DNA of 64,000 bases from Pyrodictiaceae archaeon (GTDB taxonomy: Archaea > Thermoproteota > Thermoprotei_A > Sulfolobales > Pyrodictiaceae), in assembly GCA_027036135.1 (NCBI GenBank), contig JALVSY010000030.1, positions 148,501 to 212,500 of the forward strand, written 5' to 3'. Shown in pieces: positions 62,985 to 64,000 of this stretch; the stretch's first letter is position 1, and every line of letters starts with the position of its first letter. The notes under the pieces are model-generated. The model did not search any database. It was given only the letters and a program-made list of their open reading frames with translations, and had not been told where the DNA came from. The position numbers and the translations under genes were made by a program.

Positions 62985-64000
62985 ATGACTAGGGAGATGC
63001 CCGGAATAGTGCTGAGCGTAATGGTTAACCCGTTTAAGCGTCTCCCTCGCCACGAGTATGTCTACGGCCCGGCTAGCTACGAGGCCCTAGACCCTATCGC
63101 TCCTCTCCTAGACGACACGGTGTACGATAATCTTGGCTTAGTGATTCTCGGCGACCAGTACAGCATATGGCCAGAAACCGGGATATTCCCCAAGGTGTCA
63201 GAGTACAGAGAGGTACTAGGCAGGCTAAGAGGCCATGTGAGGAGAAAATGTGGTATCCGTCTCTCGCCAAGGCTCTGCAGACGAGTAGACTATATGATTG
63301 CCCCCTGGTCCCAGCTGGTTGGTGGCTGGAGATTCACGGCAGCACCAGGTGATGCAGAGGCATTCATAGCGCATAGCCTGGTAACGATCATAGCTAGGGG
63401 CAAGAGAATAGACAGGATAACCATTGTTCTCGACTCCGAGGCAGATACCGGGCTAAGCCACGTAGCCTTGACAGCGGCTAGGCATATAGCAGCCCTAGCA
63501 GGCACCGACCTAGTAATAACAGCTGCTGAGCCAAGACCGTATCCTCCAAGCGAGGGCGCAAGCATAAACATCGTAGAACTGGGTGCTGAAGAACCATTGT
63601 CGGTGCTGAGGCTTCTCTCAGCGAAAACAATGAAGGAAGCGATAAGGAAGCCCCTACTTGAGCCTAGAACACCCCTCGGCGCGAGGAAGTACCGGTACCC
63701 CGAGGGCGAGGAGATTAAACTAACACTTGTAAGTGCAGCTGCTCTGGCAAAGAACTACATAACACTACTGGCTTACCAAGCCTGTGGAGCAAAGAACCCC
63801 GTGGCTAAACTAGAGCAGCTACTAGGAAACGCTATAGAGCACTATGTGGCAGCAACACAGCTGGTAAAGAAACAAGTAGGAGGCAACGTGGTCCACCACC
63901 TAGTATTCAACCCGGTAAAGCTCAGGGCAATAATCCTTGGAGCAGCTGCCGAGAACCTCGCACTACGCGAGATAATGAAGCATCAAAACTGCGAAGAGGT
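62985..64000 (+). CDS. probable CARF-domain (Csx1-like) CRISPR-associated protein, truncated at window edge
   Basis: An open frame of 338 codons runs from ATG 62985 off the end. The N-terminal half is Rossmann-like: VILGDQYSIWPE, then RFTAAPGDAEAFIAHSL before RITIVLDSEADTGLSHVALTAARHIAALAG, then DLVITAAEP. This order matches Csx1/TM1812-type CARF proteins, where the centre normally reads LDLTHGIN; the THG motif is altered to DTG. The C-terminal region becomes helical as HEPN domains do, but the RxxxxH nuclease motif would lie beyond the edge. ATG 62997, after AGGGAG, may be the true start. Assignment is from pattern memory only. Confidence 0.55.
   Translation, partial: MTREMPGIVLSVMVNPFKRLPRHEYVYGPASYEALDPIAPLLDDTVYDNLGLVILGDQYSIWPETGIFPKVSEYREVLGRLRGHVRRKCGIRLSPRLCRRVDYMIAPWSQLVGGWRFTAAPGDAEAFIAHSLVTIIARGKRIDRITIVLDSEADTGLSHVALTAARHIAALAGTDLVITAAEPRPYPPSEGASINIVELGAEEPLSVLRLLSAKTMKEAIRKPLLEPRTPLGARKYRYPEGEEIKLTLVSAAALAKNYITLLAYQACGAKNPVAKLEQLLGNAIEHYVAATQLVKKQVGGNVVHHLVFNPVKLRAIILGAAAENLALREIMKHQNCEE

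Overview
The window looks like chromosomal DNA from a hyperthermophilic crenarchaeon, most likely a Pyrodictiaceae-type member of the Desulfurococcales (Hyperthermus/Pyrodictium-like; inferred from gene content, not searched). The evidence is entirely archaeal: TFB, PCNA, Rpo12, Elf1, Sec61 beta, aIF1, class I LysRS, fibrillarin and Nop5, a complete set of ether-lipid enzymes, deoxyhypusine synthase, diphthine synthase, C/D-box-like guide RNAs, an archaeal RNase P RNA, TATA boxes at leaderless starts and many GTG/TTG starts. Di-myo-inositol-phosphate synthesis genes point to hyperthermophily. No rRNA, insertion sequence, prophage or CRISPR repeat array is visible.

Layout. 1-10 kb: diphthine synthase, hexulose-phosphate synthase, tRNA-Val, a frameshifted GTP-PEPCK, a probable TATA-driven ncRNA, ADP-forming acyl-CoA synthetase beta, the two DIP-synthesis genes, an eight-CBS protein and a flavin oxidoreductase. 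10-27 kb: aminopropyltransferase, LysRS, TFB, aIF1, Rpo12, agmatinase, GlyRS, a B12-type radical SAM protein, DUF47, tRNA-splicing endonuclease, UbiX plus methyltransferase, an aKMT-like protein methyltransferase, deoxyhypusine synthase, a RecB-type nuclease and a cyclo-ligase. 27-31 kb: a three-gene siroheme-dependent heme operon with a fused AhbA-AhbB. 31-40 kb: AspRS, regulators, fibrillarin-Nop5, TYW3 and DGGGP synthase. 40-50 kb: MTA phosphorylase-SIS-ATP-grasp operon, PCNA, GGPP synthase plus geranylgeranyl reductase, a non-coding region rich in guide-RNA signals, an HD protein and the CCA enzyme. 50-58.7 kb: tRNA-Leu, Tsr3, TiaS, Sec61 beta and a MoxR/DUF58 membrane operon ending in an easily missed 51-residue membrane protein. 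58.7-64 kb: tRNA-Ala, tRNA-His, an AT-rich ABC exporter, RNase P RNA, Elf1, GGGP synthase, a MazG-like protein and, running off the end, a probable CARF-domain (Csx1-like) CRISPR accessory gene.

Themes. (1) RNA maturation: endonuclease, CCA enzyme, RNase P RNA, TYW3, TiaS, Tsr3, fibrillarin/Nop5 and several C/D-box candidates that those proteins would use. (2) Agmatine and polyamines: aminopropyltransferase, agmatinase, deoxyhypusine synthase (uses spermidine) and TiaS (uses agmatine). (3) Isoprenoid lipids: GGPP synthase, GGGP synthase, DGGGP synthase and geranylgeranyl reductase are all here, though scattered. (4) Heme by the alternative archaeal route.

The most unusual items are the single-base disruption of PEPCK, the fused AhbAB, the C/D-type RNA candidates in intergenic gaps, the TATA-driven GC-rich RNA after PEPCK, a TiaS lacking its zinc ribbon, the MTAP-SIS-ATP-grasp operon, and the truncated CARF gene at the right edge.
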